Shown: positions 37,277 to 46,030, counted from the first letter of the stretch. The stretch: DNA of 64,000 bases from Candidatus Aminicenantota bacterium (GCA_020344415.1 CP070825.1:2105552-2169551); one strand, 5' to 3'. The notes: generated by a model not told the origin, from the letters alone. Numbers and translations are program-made.

Positions 37277-37609
37277 TTAAGGCTTTTTATGGTTTCCGGT
37301 CCTTATATTTATGGCCTCTTCCACAGGAGACACAGCAATAATTCCATCTCCTTTATGGCCAGTTCTTGCGGTTTTCAATATGGTTTCTTTGATTTTCTCC
37401 ACACAATCATCAGGAGATATAATCTCTATCTTCACCATTGTGGTATAAGTGGAGCCTAGCTCTGGAGAGATATCGAGCTGGCCCTCATGAACCTCATCTC
37501 CTAAAGCTTTGACTTCAATGGCACTTATTCTTGGCGTTTCTACCTCTTTTAACGCGCTTATGACTTTATCTGCCATGAAAGTCCTCACATAAGCTTTAAT
37601 TAATTTCAC
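37277..37609 (-). CDS. PII-like signalling protein of the metal-efflux-associated type
   Basis: A 110-residue protein starting at GTG 37609 with AAGGAGGA upstream. The second half keeps the PII signature (TARTGHKGDGIIAVSPVEEA, INIRTG), but the T-loop is shortened and lacks the usual uridylylation Tyr51 context (RGAEY is absent; the region reads DISPELGSTYTTMVKIE). A PII subgroup linked to heavy-metal RND pumps (described as PII-NG) fits, since this is the first gene of a Cus-type operon. A role in sensing nucleotides or metals for the pump is inference. Confidence 0.85.
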   Translation of the reverse strand: MKLIKAYVRTFMADKVISALKEVETPRISAIEVKALGDEVHEGQLDISPELGSTYTTMVKIEIISPDDCVEKIKETILKTARTGHKGDGIIAVSPVEEAINIRTGNHKKP

Positions 37610-37773
37610 GATGTTCCTCCTTTAAGCCTTTTTTCCCTATTATGCACTTTAAATAATCCTAAATAATTGTTTTCCTTTCTAAGCTTCTTTGACTCCCTAT
37701 CCTATTGATCCTCTTCTTCATGAAAAAGCTTATTGTAAAATCTATCCTAGACTTCAATATTATTTTTTATTAT

Positions 37774-37803
37774 AATATAGCATACCCCCCTATGGTATGT
37801 CAA
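37774..37803 (-). promoter_or_regulatory. copper operon promoter with CsoR-like operator
   Basis: On the minus strand TTGACA (37803-37798) and TATATT (37779-37774) are 18 bases apart, with an extended TG upstream of the -10. The spacer is filled by ATACCCCCCTATGGTAT (37782-37798 as read on the plus strand), a G/C-tract flanked by ATACC/GGTAT inverted halves, the form of operator used by CsoR proteins. A bound repressor would block RNA polymerase. The csoR gene is the second gene of the same transcript, making an autoregulatory loop. Confidence 0.8.
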
Positions 37804-37820
37804 GCAAATAATTTGTTAAT

Positions 37821-40217
37821 TTACTTCTTTGTTTTTCCGAGCTTTTTTAACTCGGCAAGCAGCTTTTGTGGGGTGATCGGAAGCTCGTGGATCCGGATGC
37901 CGACTGCATCGTATATTGCATTGGCAATGGCTGGAGCCGTTGGTACAAGACCAGGCTCTGCAACCCCCTTGGCGCCAAATGGACCGAGACTGTCGTCAGT
38001 CTCGATGAATTCGAGGTCAATGGGAAAGGTCATCTCCGATACTCGTGGAATCTTGTAATCGCGGAAATTCGGATTTAGGATCTTTCCCTCTTGAGATTCC
38101 AGATTTTCGTAAAGAGCGTAACCAACTCCCTGGGCAAGTGCTCCGTATATCTGGCCCTTGAGCGCAAGCGGGTTCAGCACTTTTCCCACGTCATGTGCGG
38201 CGACCATCCGAAGAATCTTAACCTGCCCAGTCTCGATATCCACCTCTACTTCTGCTCCCTGGGTTCCATAGGCATAGGTGGCAGAGATGTTGCCATACCC
38301 CTTATCAAAATCGGGAAGTTCATTGTGAGGGTCATAAAAGACTTCAGTTGTCAGCATCTGACCCTGACTGCGAAAATGTATGGCTCGAAGCAGTCTGCCC
38401 AATTCTAGACGCAGCCAGGACTCCTGAGGTGCATCCTTTATGAAGATAAAGCCATCGCACAGTTCAAAGCGATCTTGCTTAGCTTCCTTTTCCACATTGA
38501 AATCCGGAGGCTTGTAATCAGGATTTTTCTTTACATACTTATTGAGATTCTTCTCTACCTCTTTCGGAAACAACTCTTCTGCATACTCAAAAATCTCTTT
38601 GCGGAGTTTATCAGCCGCTATGATGGCTGCGTTGCAGGCCATAAACGCACCACGGCTTGCATGGGTCCCTACATCCCAAGGGCATGTTCCGGTATCTGTA
38701 GGATTGATAAACACTTTCTCTGGGCGAATCCCTAACGCTTCGGCAACCCCAAGCGTTAAGACAGAATGCAGCCCTTGTCCCATCTCCACCCCACCGTGAT
38801 AAACATTCACATTGCCGAAGTCATCCAGTTTCAGAATCAGCCCGCTGGCGTCAGACCGATAAATGCGGGCGCCACCGCCCACATGAATCAGGGAAGCCAT
38901 CCCCACACCGCGGAACTTTCCCTTTCCGCGCTTCTTCTTCCAGTCCAGCTTTTTGGCAACGTTCTCGATGCAATCTCTAAGCCCGCAGGTGCTGATCTTC
39001 AATCCCATAGGCGTTGTATCACCGGGTTCATTGCAGTTGATCAACCTGAATTCATATGGGTCAATCCCAGCCTCTTCTGCCAGCTTATCCATATTGCTCT
39101 CCAAAGCCCACGTATGTTCAGGATTGCCATAGCCGCGCATAGCCTGACAATACGTGTTGTTTGTGTAGATCAACTTGGCGTCAAAACAGATGTTCGAAAC
39201 ACGATAGAGCGAAGTTGCGGGCATCATCATCACAGTAGGATAAGTCGCACCCCAAGAAGTATAGGCGCCGTTATCTTGCAGCACTTCTACATGGCGGAAG
39301 CTGAGCCTACCTTCTTCGTCACATCCCTGGATGATCTTTGTTTGGGACGATTGTCTGGGGGAAAGGTAGGCGAACTCCTCATCTCTCGTATATAAAACTT
39401 TCACCGGGCGGCCTGTCTGATGAGCCAGAAGGATGGCGATGTACTCATAAGCGTGAGTATCAAGTCCTGTCCCAAATCCTCCGCCGAGTGTTGGAATAAT
39501 GATCCTGGTATTTTTACCCTGCAGGCCCATCTCTCGAAGAGCACGGTTGAAATCACGCTGGGCCAGAAAAGGAATCTGGGTTTTGGCCCAGAGGGTCAGG
39601 TTATTATTCGTGTCGAACTCAGCGATGCAGCCTGCTGTCCCCATGCAGCACTGCTGGACCCGAGGCGTGGAGTACTCTCCCTCAGCCATAAACTTTGCTT
39701 CACGCTTTCCGGTATCCATGTCGCCAGACTCATGATGATATACGAGCGGGACCAAATTATCAGTTTTGGGTTTGCCGTCAGGGCCAATCTCATGAACAAG
39801 AGGTACCCCCTTTTTCATCGCTTCTTTTGGGCTGAAAACACCTGGTAGAGGCTCGTATTCCACCTCGATCAATTCCACCGCTTCTGCAGCAATATCAGGA
39901 TCGCTGGCAGCAACAGCTGCTATCTCGTCTCTGTACTGGCGAACTTTATCCCTCTTAACGGCAAAATTGTCACGCAAGAAGCCAATGCGGATCTCTGGAG
40001 TATTGTATCCGGTAATTACTGTTTTGACTCCGACAAGGCGCTCTGCTTTAGATGTATCGATATGTTTTATCCGAGCATGAGGATGATCGCTGAATTTAAT
40101 CTTTCCGTAGAGCATACCCGGGCGCTCGAGGTCATGGATGTAGTGTGCTTTTCCCGAGGCCTTATCAGCAGCATCAGGCCTGGGAATATCTTTCCCCATA
40201 TAGCGGAATTCTTTCAT
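37821..40217 (-). CDS. molybdenum hydroxylase large (molybdopterin-binding) subunit
   Basis: The 798-residue protein belongs to the xanthine dehydrogenase/CO dehydrogenase-like large subunit family. It has the N-terminal a/b hammerhead (ASGKAHYIHDL), the GGGFG loop (IPTLGGGFGTG, about 245), QAMRGYGNPEHTWALE (about 359), GGVEMGQGLHSVL (about 475) and the catalytic-Glu segment FGAKGVAEPGLVPTAPAIANAI (about 748-770). The CO-dehydrogenase active-site Cys loop is not recognised, so it is more likely a hydroxylase or dehydroxylase of an aromatic, heterocyclic or acyl-CoA substrate. It needs Mo-cytosine- or molybdopterin-type cofactor. ATG overlaps the small-subunit stop by four bases. Confidence 0.88.
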   Translation of the reverse strand: MKEFRYMGKDIPRPDAADKASGKAHYIHDLERPGMLYGKIKFSDHPHARIKHIDTSKAERLVGVKTVITGYNTPEIRIGFLRDNFAVKRDKVRQYRDEIAAVAASDPDIAAEAVELIEVEYEPLPGVFSPKEAMKKGVPLVHEIGPDGKPKTDNLVPLVYHHESGDMDTGKREAKFMAEGEYSTPRVQQCCMGTAGCIAEFDTNNNLTLWAKTQIPFLAQRDFNRALREMGLQGKNTRIIIPTLGGGFGTGLDTHAYEYIAILLAHQTGRPVKVLYTRDEEFAYLSPRQSSQTKIIQGCDEEGRLSFRHVEVLQDNGAYTSWGATYPTVMMMPATSLYRVSNICFDAKLIYTNNTYCQAMRGYGNPEHTWALESNMDKLAEEAGIDPYEFRLINCNEPGDTTPMGLKISTCGLRDCIENVAKKLDWKKKRGKGKFRGVGMASLIHVGGGARIYRSDASGLILKLDDFGNVNVYHGGVEMGQGLHSVLTLGVAEALGIRPEKVFINPTDTGTCPWDVGTHASRGAFMACNAAIIAADKLRKEIFEYAEELFPKEVEKNLNKYVKKNPDYKPPDFNVEKEAKQDRFELCDGFIFIKDAPQESWLRLELGRLLRAIHFRSQGQMLTTEVFYDPHNELPDFDKGYGNISATYAYGTQGAEVEVDIETGQVKILRMVAAHDVGKVLNPLALKGQIYGALAQGVGYALYENLESQEGKILNPNFRDYKIPRVSEMTFPIDLEFIETDDSLGPFGAKGVAEPGLVPTAPAIANAIYDAVGIRIHELPITPQKLLAELKKLGKTKK

Positions 40218-40693
40218 GATTTATCCTTCAGTTTATCTGCTGCCTGTTTCACCGCATCAACGATCTGTACATAACCGGTGCAACGGCAGAGGTTGCCAAG
40301 CAATGCTTCCAGGATATCTTCCTCAGATGGATCAGGATTAGAATCGAGCAAAGCTTTTGCAGACATAATCATGCCTGGTGTACAGAACCCACACTGGATT
40401 GCTCCATTGTCCACAAAAGCCTGTTGAATAAGGGAGAGCTCATTTCCTGGACCCTGGAGACCTTCAATTGTTGTTATGTTCTTGCCCTCAGCTTCAAGAG
40501 CAGGATACAGGCAGGAGTTGACGGCAAGACCGTCTACGATAACCGTACAGGCACCGCACTCTCCTTCCCTGCACCCCTCATTGGTCCCTGTGAGGCCTAA
40601 CGGACCGCGCAGGATATCGATGAGGCAGTGGTGTCCATCCACCGGAACAATAACCTTTGAACCATTCAGGAAAAAAGAGATTTCTGTCTTCAT
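40214..40693 (-). CDS. molybdenum hydroxylase [2Fe-2S] subunit
   Basis: Starting at ATG 40693, which overlaps the previous stop as ATGA, gives a 159-residue protein with the plant-type ferredoxin cluster ([11 protein letters not shown], then C in SCLYP) and the C-terminal four-Cys cluster ([12 protein letters not shown] and [12 protein letters not shown]). These two [2Fe-2S] centres carry electrons from the molybdenum site to FAD. The earlier ATG at 40705 is possible but less natural. Confidence 0.93.
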   Translation of the reverse strand: MKTEISFFLNGSKVIVPVDGHHCLIDILRGPLGLTGTNEGCREGECGACTVIVDGLAVNSCLYPALEAEGKNITTIEGLQGPGNELSLIQQAFVDNGAIQCGFCTPGMIMSAKALLDSNPDPSEEDILEALLGNLCRCTGYVQIVDAVKQAADKLKDKS

Positions 40694-41544
40694 GCTCGGC
40701 TCCATCCCAGCATATTCTCGAGTGCATGCCTCACCAGGACTCCAACAATATGACGACGGTATCCCTCGCTGGCACGGATATCAGATATTGGAGCTACAAC
40801 TTCTGAGGCTACTTTTTGAGCTTCGCCCGCCAGCTCTTTGGATACAGTCTCGCCTTCAAGAAGTTCTTCCACTTTTGAGAGGCGAAGCGGCACAGGTGCA
40901 GCTGAACCAACAGCTACGCGAGCTTTTTGACACCTCTCCCCTTCCATCTCCAGCATTAGAGCAACGCTCGCTATGGCTAAATCCATTTTAACGCGTCCAA
41001 TTTTCAGGAATATTGCTTTTCTATTCACCGTAGTGGGCCCCAGTAGAATATCAGTCAGGGTTTCTTCCGATTTGAGGCAGCTCTCACCGGGCCCTTTGAA
41101 GAACTCGCTAAGTGGCATTTCCCGGCTGCCTTGGATACTCTGGAGCCGTACTTTCGCATTATATATAAGCAATGGGAGAGCTGTATCGGCAGCAGGCGAG
41201 CAGTTGCAGAGGTTTCCACCTATAGAGGCGACATTACGCACCTGTATGCTACCCACTCTCTTGCTTGCTTCTACGAGAACAGGGTAACTTTCGCACAGAA
41301 CTGGATTCTGGATAATGTCACTGATTGTTGTTAACGCTCCGATGCGGGTGAATTTATTAACTTCCACTCCCTCAAGCTGTTTAACAGAACGAAGGGAGAT
41401 GAGCGCTGAAGGCCGTAATTCTTTATCTTTGATCTTTATAAGAAGGTCTGTCCCACCTGCGATAAACCTTGCGTCGGGAGTAGTCTCTTTCAATCGAAGT
41501 GCTTCCTCGAGTGAGCGGGGCTTGAAATAATCAAAACCCCTCAC
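40690..41544 (-). CDS. molybdenum hydroxylase FAD subunit
   Basis: A GTG start overlapping the CoA-transferase stop by four bases (GTGA) gives 284 residues. The FAD pyrophosphate loop AGGTDLLIKIKD (about 31-42) and the second motif NVASIGGNLCNCSPAAD (about 103-119) define the FAD_binding_5/CoxM-like family. It passes electrons from the [2Fe-2S] subunit to an external acceptor, such as NAD or a ferredoxin. The C-terminal CO dehydrogenase flavoprotein domain is also present. Confidence 0.92.
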   Translation of the reverse strand: MRGFDYFKPRSLEEALRLKETTPDARFIAGGTDLLIKIKDKELRPSALISLRSVKQLEGVEVNKFTRIGALTTISDIIQNPVLCESYPVLVEASKRVGSIQVRNVASIGGNLCNCSPAADTALPLLIYNAKVRLQSIQGSREMPLSEFFKGPGESCLKSEETLTDILLGPTTVNRKAIFLKIGRVKMDLAIASVALMLEMEGERCQKARVAVGSAAPVPLRLSKVEELLEGETVSKELAGEAQKVASEVVAPISDIRASEGYRRHIVGVLVRHALENMLGWSRA

Positions 41545-42761
41545 GCTACAATCCCCCTCTTTCTCAATGAGGCAATCTCAGAGGAAGTAAATCCTGCTTC
41601 GTTAAGAAGGCTATCTGTATGCTCTCCATATGCGGGAGCAAAGGGAAGGTTTCTTTTGACCTGTTCCAGATAATCGGTTATGACTGCGGGAGGAGGAAGG
41701 CTTACTGTGCGCCCTTCTGGTGTTGTTGTTTTAAGTGAGTTGGAGGCGACAAAAGGAAGGTCAGGCACCTCTTCAATAGGGGTAATTGGTGAATGGGGAA
41801 TTGCTGTCTCTTTCAGGACTTCCGAAACCTCGGCTGACGGGTGATTTTGCGTAATTACTTCAATAGATCGATGAAGTTCTTCTTTGTCCTTCCGACGCCC
41901 TTCATTGGTGGAAAATCGCTCCTGTTCCAGGGATGCGAACATCGGATTTTTAACTAATCTATTCCACTGCGCATCGCTGCCGATGGCGATATAGATGAAA
42001 CCATCTTTTGTTTTATAGGCATTGACCGGAATGAACTGGCGGTGCTCGTTCCCGGACCGTTTCAACTCAGAGGGAGGACTTCCCATTTCCAGCATGGGAA
42101 GGAAAGTGTGCAGCCAGGATACAGCCGCTTGGGCCATGGAGATATCAATCTTCTTACCTTTGCCCGTTTCATTGCGCTCTGCGAGCGCCAAAATGATTTG
42201 GATAAAAGCCTCATCCCCTGCTTTGAGGTCTACCAAAGGCGGTCCGCACTGAAGTGGAGGGCCATCCGGATGGCCGGTGAGGTCCATGTAGCCACAGAGA
42301 GCCTGCATCACAGGATCGTAACCTGGCACATTGGGATACGCCAGCCCCATAGCAGAGATACAGCACCAGATGAGGTCTTCCTTTTCCTTCCGCAATGTTT
42401 CGTAGTCGATTCCGAGTTTTGTGTGACGGGAGGGCATAGTATTTGTACAAAATACATCTGCCTGGAATTCTTTTACGAGGCGTCTCAATAACGCCTGTCC
42501 TTCTTCATGTTTTAAGTCGATAGCAATGGCCTCTTTGCCAAGATTGGGGGCAATAAAATAGCTATGCCGGTCATCGCCAGCAACGGGTCGGCCAATATAC
42601 CGATTGGGATCCCCTCTGGATTTTCGGCCTGGAACAGGAGTTGGCTCGACCTTTATGACGCGCCATCCGAGATGCACGCAACGAAGGGTTGTATATGTAA
42701 GAGTCAGTGCCTGTTCCACACTCAACACAATTTGAGGTTTCAATATCTTCGGTCCTCCCAA
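41541..42761 (-). CDS. type III (CaiB/BaiF-family) CoA-transferase
   Basis: The roughly 406-residue protein shows RVIKVEP near residue 35, NLGKEAIAIDLKHEEGQALLRRLV, the DVFCTNTMPS region and GYDPVMQALCGYMDLTGHPDGPP, all typical of family III CoA-transferases that move CoA between carboxylic acids with a catalytic Asp. The usual N-terminal LxGIRVLDL stretch is weak (IVLSVEQAL instead), and only non-ATG starts exist (TTG 42761 or TTG 42743, the latter after GGGAGG), so the N-terminus is uncertain. As first gene of the Mo-hydroxylase operon it probably activates the substrate that the hydroxylase attacks. Confidence 0.85.
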   Translation of the reverse strand: MGGPKILKPQIVLSVEQALTLTYTTLRCVHLGWRVIKVEPTPVPGRKSRGDPNRYIGRPVAGDDRHSYFIAPNLGKEAIAIDLKHEEGQALLRRLVKEFQADVFCTNTMPSRHTKLGIDYETLRKEKEDLIWCCISAMGLAYPNVPGYDPVMQALCGYMDLTGHPDGPPLQCGPPLVDLKAGDEAFIQIILALAERNETGKGKKIDISMAQAAVSWLHTFLPMLEMGSPPSELKRSGNEHRQFIPVNAYKTKDGFIYIAIGSDAQWNRLVKNPMFASLEQERFSTNEGRRKDKEELHRSIEVITQNHPSAEVSEVLKETAIPHSPITPIEEVPDLPFVASNSLKTTTPEGRTVSLPPPAVITDYLEQVKRNLPFAPAYGEHTDSLLNEAGFTSSEIASLRKRGIVA

Positions 42762-42858
42762 ATTTTCATTTATCTTCTCTTGATTAAGCTTATATTAACT
42801 AATTTCATCCATAGCTTTATCATAAGAAAAAATTGATGTCAAAAATCAAAAAAACATT

Positions 42859-43070
42859 AGGGCCAGGCTTTCATAACTTTCATAACCTCTGTTAATAGGC
42901 TAAATAAGTTGTCTATAGGAGCAAACCTCGCCATTATCAAGATATCTTTTATGCCTTTTTATCTTTTGTTTCCGACTATAAAGTCGAAGCCCAAAGCTAA
43001 AAAGATAAACATGTTTTCAAATCCTGACCCAAAAGTATAAAAGTTATAAAAGTTATGAAAGCCTGACCCC
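42859..43070. repeat. 212-bp element with terminal inverted repeats (MITE-like)
   Basis: The left end (GGGCCAGGCTTTCATAAC, 42860-42877, continuing to 42891) and right end (43038-43070, minus strand GGGGTCAGGCTTTCATAAC) are inverted copies about 33 bases long with about 27 matches. No open reading frame lies between. It separates the divergent CoA-transferase and flavoprotein genes and looks like a non-autonomous mobile element or REP-type cassette. The rest of 42762-43213 holds the promoter and mini-gene listed next. Confidence 0.6.
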
Positions 43071-43088
43071 GACGTTTTTATGTTTTTA

Positions 43089-43116
43089 TTGCAAATTAGA
43101 TATTTTTGAATATAAT
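43089..43116 (+). promoter_or_regulatory. promoter of the rightward catabolic genes
   Basis: TTGCAA (43089-43094) and TATAAT (43111-43116) are separated by 16 bases. Transcription would start near 43123, just ahead of the mini-gene at 43140 and the flavoprotein at 43214. Confidence 0.6.
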
Positions 43117-43139
43117 CTTTCTAAGCGAAATCACAAGTT

Positions 43140-43220
43140 ATGCTGCTCAAAGAAGAATATTCAGAAAGAGAGTTCATTGATATTCTCGAAGAGCTCTTTA
43201 TAAGGAGGAAAATATGCTAG
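43140..43220 (+). CDS. 26-residue upstream peptide overlapping the flavoprotein start
   Basis: The frame MLLKEEYSEREFIDILEELF ends RRKIC and stops at TAG 43218-43220, which overlaps the next gene's ATG (43214) by seven bases. The composition (amphipathic, acidic/basic) looks protein-like, and the frame contains the AAGGAGG that serves the flavoprotein. Ribosomes finishing it would be placed to start the next gene. It has only a weak Shine-Dalgarno of its own. It could be a leader peptide or the tail of a decayed gene. Confidence 0.35.
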   Translation: MLLKEEYSEREFIDILEELFIRRKIC

Positions 43221-45241
43221 CTGGAGAAAAGAAATATCCCCATATCTTTAGCCCTGTGAAAATTGGAAAATTATGGGCAAAAAATCGAATCAAGTATGCC
43301 TCAACCGAAACAAACTACAATTACAGTGATGGTTTTGTATCCGAGAAAGAACTGGCCTATATTGAAGCACACGCCAGAGGCGGGTCAGGGATTGTGACTA
43401 CCCAAGGCGCATACACCGACCCGAGAGGTGAAGGGCAGGGATATGTAGGAATGATGGGAATCTGGGATGACAAGTTTATCCCTGGTTTGATAAAGAAGGC
43501 TGATGTTATCCATAAGGGTGATGCGCTGGCCTGTCTTCAATTGATGCACTGTGGCCGTGTTGGCGGTATAAACCTCCCTTATACTGTTGGACCATCAGCA
43601 ATTCCCCAAAGGCTGCGACGGTTCCGCCCGCAGAGAAAAATGAGCATACCCGAGATTGAGGAATGTATCCAAGAGCACATCGACGGTGCCAGGAGAGCTG
43701 TAGAGGCTGGATACGATATCATCGAAATCTCCGGAATCGTGGGTTATCTGATCTCTAACTTTGTCTCCAAATATATAAACTGGCGAAGTGACGAGTATGG
43801 TGGCGATATCCACGGCCGATGTACTTTTATGAGAAAAATCATCGAAGGGATTCGCGAAGAAATAGGCCCTGATATTCCTATCGGCATTCGCCTCTGCGGC
43901 TGGGAGATGCTGGATGACAGAGAAGGAAACACTGAAGAGGAGAGTTTAGAATCAATCAAAATTGCAGAAGCGGCTGGTTGTGACTACATAAGCGTGACAG
44001 TCGGATGGCAGGAGTCTCTGGGATCGGTTATCTCCCGGGATATACCCATGGGTAAATGGCTCTATGTTGCTGAACGGACTAAGGAAGCTGTAAAAATACC
44101 GGTCAGTATGGCTTATCGGCTTTTTACTCCAGAGATTCCCGACAAAGCAATTGCCGAAGGCAAACTGGATATATGGGAGATGTGCAGACCTCAAATTGCA
44201 GATCCCGCCCTCCCCAATAAAATCATGTGGGACAGGCAGGAAGACATCATTCCCTGCATTGCTTGCCAGGTCTGCCTGGCGCGTCTTTTCCGTGATGCCT
44301 CAGTTACTTGCACGGTTCGCCCCTCCTGTGGTCATGAGGGAGAGCGCGAATGGGGCTATTATGGTTTTCCAGCGGCTGAAAAGAAGAGAAAAATCATAAT
44401 CGCGGGCGCAGGTATTGCAGGTCTTCAGGCTGCCAGCATTGCTGCAGAAAAAGGACATGATGTAACCGTTTATGAGAAGACTGCTAATATTGGCGGGCAA
44501 TGGTATTATGCTTCCCGTAACCCCTGGGGTGACAACTCTGACAGATACTGGGATGACGAGGAGTTCATGAGATGGGTGAATCATATGAAGGCGCAGTGTG
44601 ACAAGTTCAAGGTGAAGTTTGTCCTCAATACTCCTGTGACCAAGGAGCTTCTTGAAACGGAAAAACCAGATTCATTTGTCATTGCCGCCGGTGCTGTGGC
44701 TGAAATCCCAGATATTCCTGGCATTGATAAGCCGCATGTAGTGAGTATGTTCGATGTGTTTACGGGAAAGGCAAAGCTGGGAAAGAATGTTGTTATCATC
44801 GGGGGGTCAGGTGCGGCAATATCACTTACACTTTTTATTATTGAAAAACTGGAAAAAGAAGGGATAAAGGATCCGAGCATCGCAATGATTGATCGTGCCC
44901 CCAGATTTGGATTAGATGTTAATCCTTCATATATCTGGCGCTACAGACTGCGGCTCAAGCAAGCAAAGGTACTACAGCTAACGTCTGGGAACGTAAAAGA
45001 AATCACTGATAATAGCGTTGTGGCAAATTGGACGATTGTGGACAGAAAGACCAAAGAAAAACAAGAGTTTAAAAATCAAACTATACCTGCTGATACGATT
45101 ATCCTGGCCAGACTCGTTCCCAATAAAGAATTGGGATACGGCTCTTTCAAGGGTGACACAGCCATGATCGGTGATTGCGTATGGGTAAGACGGGGCTTTG
45201 ATGCTATCCAGGATGGCTACCGTCTGGGAATGAGATTCTAA
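43214..45241 (+). CDS. old-yellow-enzyme/2,4-dienoyl-CoA reductase-like flavoprotein
   Basis: The 675-residue protein has an FMN TIM barrel (about 1-350; HIFSPVKIGKLWAKNRI, CLQLMHCGRVGG, DEYGGDIHGRCTFMRKII, IGIRLCGWE), a [4Fe-4S] cluster region (PCIACQVCLARLF...SVTCTVRP, about 348-372) and an FAD/NAD(P)H domain (IIIAGAGIAGLQAASIA near 395; VVIIGGSGAAISLTLF near 525). This is the layout of 2,4-dienoyl-CoA reductase, trimethylamine dehydrogenase and BaiCD/BaiH-type enzymes. It probably reduces or oxidises a C=C bond in an unsaturated intermediate. A strong AAGGAGG lies before the ATG. Confidence 0.9.
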   Translation: MLAGEKKYPHIFSPVKIGKLWAKNRIKYASTETNYNYSDGFVSEKELAYIEAHARGGSGIVTTQGAYTDPRGEGQGYVGMMGIWDDKFIPGLIKKADVIHKGDALACLQLMHCGRVGGINLPYTVGPSAIPQRLRRFRPQRKMSIPEIEECIQEHIDGARRAVEAGYDIIEISGIVGYLISNFVSKYINWRSDEYGGDIHGRCTFMRKIIEGIREEIGPDIPIGIRLCGWEMLDDREGNTEEESLESIKIAEAAGCDYISVTVGWQESLGSVISRDIPMGKWLYVAERTKEAVKIPVSMAYRLFTPEIPDKAIAEGKLDIWEMCRPQIADPALPNKIMWDRQEDIIPCIACQVCLARLFRDASVTCTVRPSCGHEGEREWGYYGFPAAEKKRKIIIAGAGIAGLQAASIAAEKGHDVTVYEKTANIGGQWYYASRNPWGDNSDRYWDDEEFMRWVNHMKAQCDKFKVKFVLNTPVTKELLETEKPDSFVIAAGAVAEIPDIPGIDKPHVVSMFDVFTGKAKLGKNVVIIGGSGAAISLTLFIIEKLEKEGIKDPSIAMIDRAPRFGLDVNPSYIWRYRLRLKQAKVLQLTSGNVKEITDNSVVANWTIVDRKTKEKQEFKNQTIPADTIILARLVPNKELGYGSFKGDTAMIGDCVWVRRGFDAIQDGYRLGMRF

Positions 45242-45272
45242 AATTAGATAGTCAGGAAAGGAGACAATAATT

Positions 45273-45590
45273 ATGATATTAAATGAAATCCCGAGTGCCC
45301 GGCCACAGATACCGGGAACGAAAATGAGCGTATATCCCCATTCCGGCTCCAGCAATACGGGCCTGTATCCCTGGATTGATGCTTTCCGATGCAATGGCTG
45401 CGGAGCTTGCACGAGAACTTGTCCTCCGGGTATTATCGGGCTGCACAAGGGAAAGGCGGCGATTATCCTTGACCTATGCCAGCAATGTGGAGAATGCTTC
45501 GAGGCTTGTCAAGTTGAGGGTGCAATCATATACAAACTCCCCCCTGGATCGCCTGAAACGGGAAATACTCCTTACATCTCGAAGATATAA
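45273..45590 (+). CDS. 2x[4Fe-4S] ferredoxin-like protein
   Basis: A 105-residue protein with two four-Cys clusters, CNGCGACTRTCPPG (about 40-53) and CQQCGECFEACQVEG (about 69-83), preceded by an N-terminal extension of about 37 residues without obvious motif. It would carry low-potential electrons, likely for the flavoprotein just upstream or the Mo-hydroxylase FAD subunit. Shine-Dalgarno AAAGGAG is clear. Confidence 0.9.
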   Translation: MILNEIPSARPQIPGTKMSVYPHSGSSNTGLYPWIDAFRCNGCGACTRTCPPGIIGLHKGKAAIILDLCQQCGECFEACQVEGAIIYKLPPGSPETGNTPYISKI

Positions 45591-45607
45591 TAATAGGAGG
45601 GTAGAAT

Positions 45608-46030
45608 ATGCCAGAAAAATTAAAAGCAAACTATGTGGACCACATTTGTATTGCTGTCAACGATGTAAAAAAAGCAGAAAAAGACTATGTTGATGCCTTT
45701 GGCTGGGAGGTGGCCTACCGTTATGTCGATGAGCCAGAGAAGATCAGAGTAACTGGCTTTATGGTAGGAGAAACTGCCATAGAACTTATGGAAGACTTTG
45801 ATGGTACCGGAGAAGTGGCAAAATTCATCAAGCACTCTGGCGAAGGAGTTATGCTCATAAGCTACAACGTAGATAACTGTGAGGAATCCTTAGAGTTGCT
45901 GAAGAGAAACAAAGTAAAGATGATCGACCAGAAGCCCAGATTATTTGCCGAATATAAGAGAAACTATGCCTTCATACATCCTTTAGCTACTCATGGAATA
46001 TTGACAGAAATCATCGACGGAAAATATTAA
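45608..46030 (+). CDS. VOC-fold protein, methylmalonyl-CoA epimerase-like
   Basis: A 140-residue glyoxalase/VOC-fold protein with DHICIAVNDVKKAEKDY at the start (metal ligand His12) and GILTEIIDG at the end (Glu134), as in methylmalonyl-CoA epimerase. The usual second-half GxHHI ligand motif is replaced by GVMLISYNV (positions 80-88), so one expected metal His is missing. It lies directly ahead of the B12 mutase genes, where an epimerase is expected. It may act on a different acyl-CoA or be non-catalytic. Confidence 0.75.
   Translation: MPEKLKANYVDHICIAVNDVKKAEKDYVDAFGWEVAYRYVDEPEKIRVTGFMVGETAIELMEDFDGTGEVAKFIKHSGEGVMLISYNVDNCEESLELLKRNKVKMIDQKPRLFAEYKRNYAFIHPLATHGILTEIIDGKY

Noticed and set aside
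37821..40217. Aerobic CO dehydrogenase (coxMSL)
   Set aside because: The large subunit lacks a recognisable CO dehydrogenase active-site Cys loop, and the operon begins with a CoA-transferase, so an organic or CoA-linked substrate is more likely.
37866..40991. Long open frames on the plus strand under the molybdenum hydroxylase genes (for example 38766-39395 and 39420-39848)
   Set aside because: They are antisense to well-conserved genes, show no domain motifs and have no ribosome-binding sites; they arise from codon bias of the real genes.
37821..45241. Bile-acid (bai-like) 7-dehydroxylation operon
   Set aside because: The CoA-transferase and OYE-like flavoprotein are bai-like in family only; no CoA ligase, dehydratase or hydroxysteroid dehydrogenase is present.
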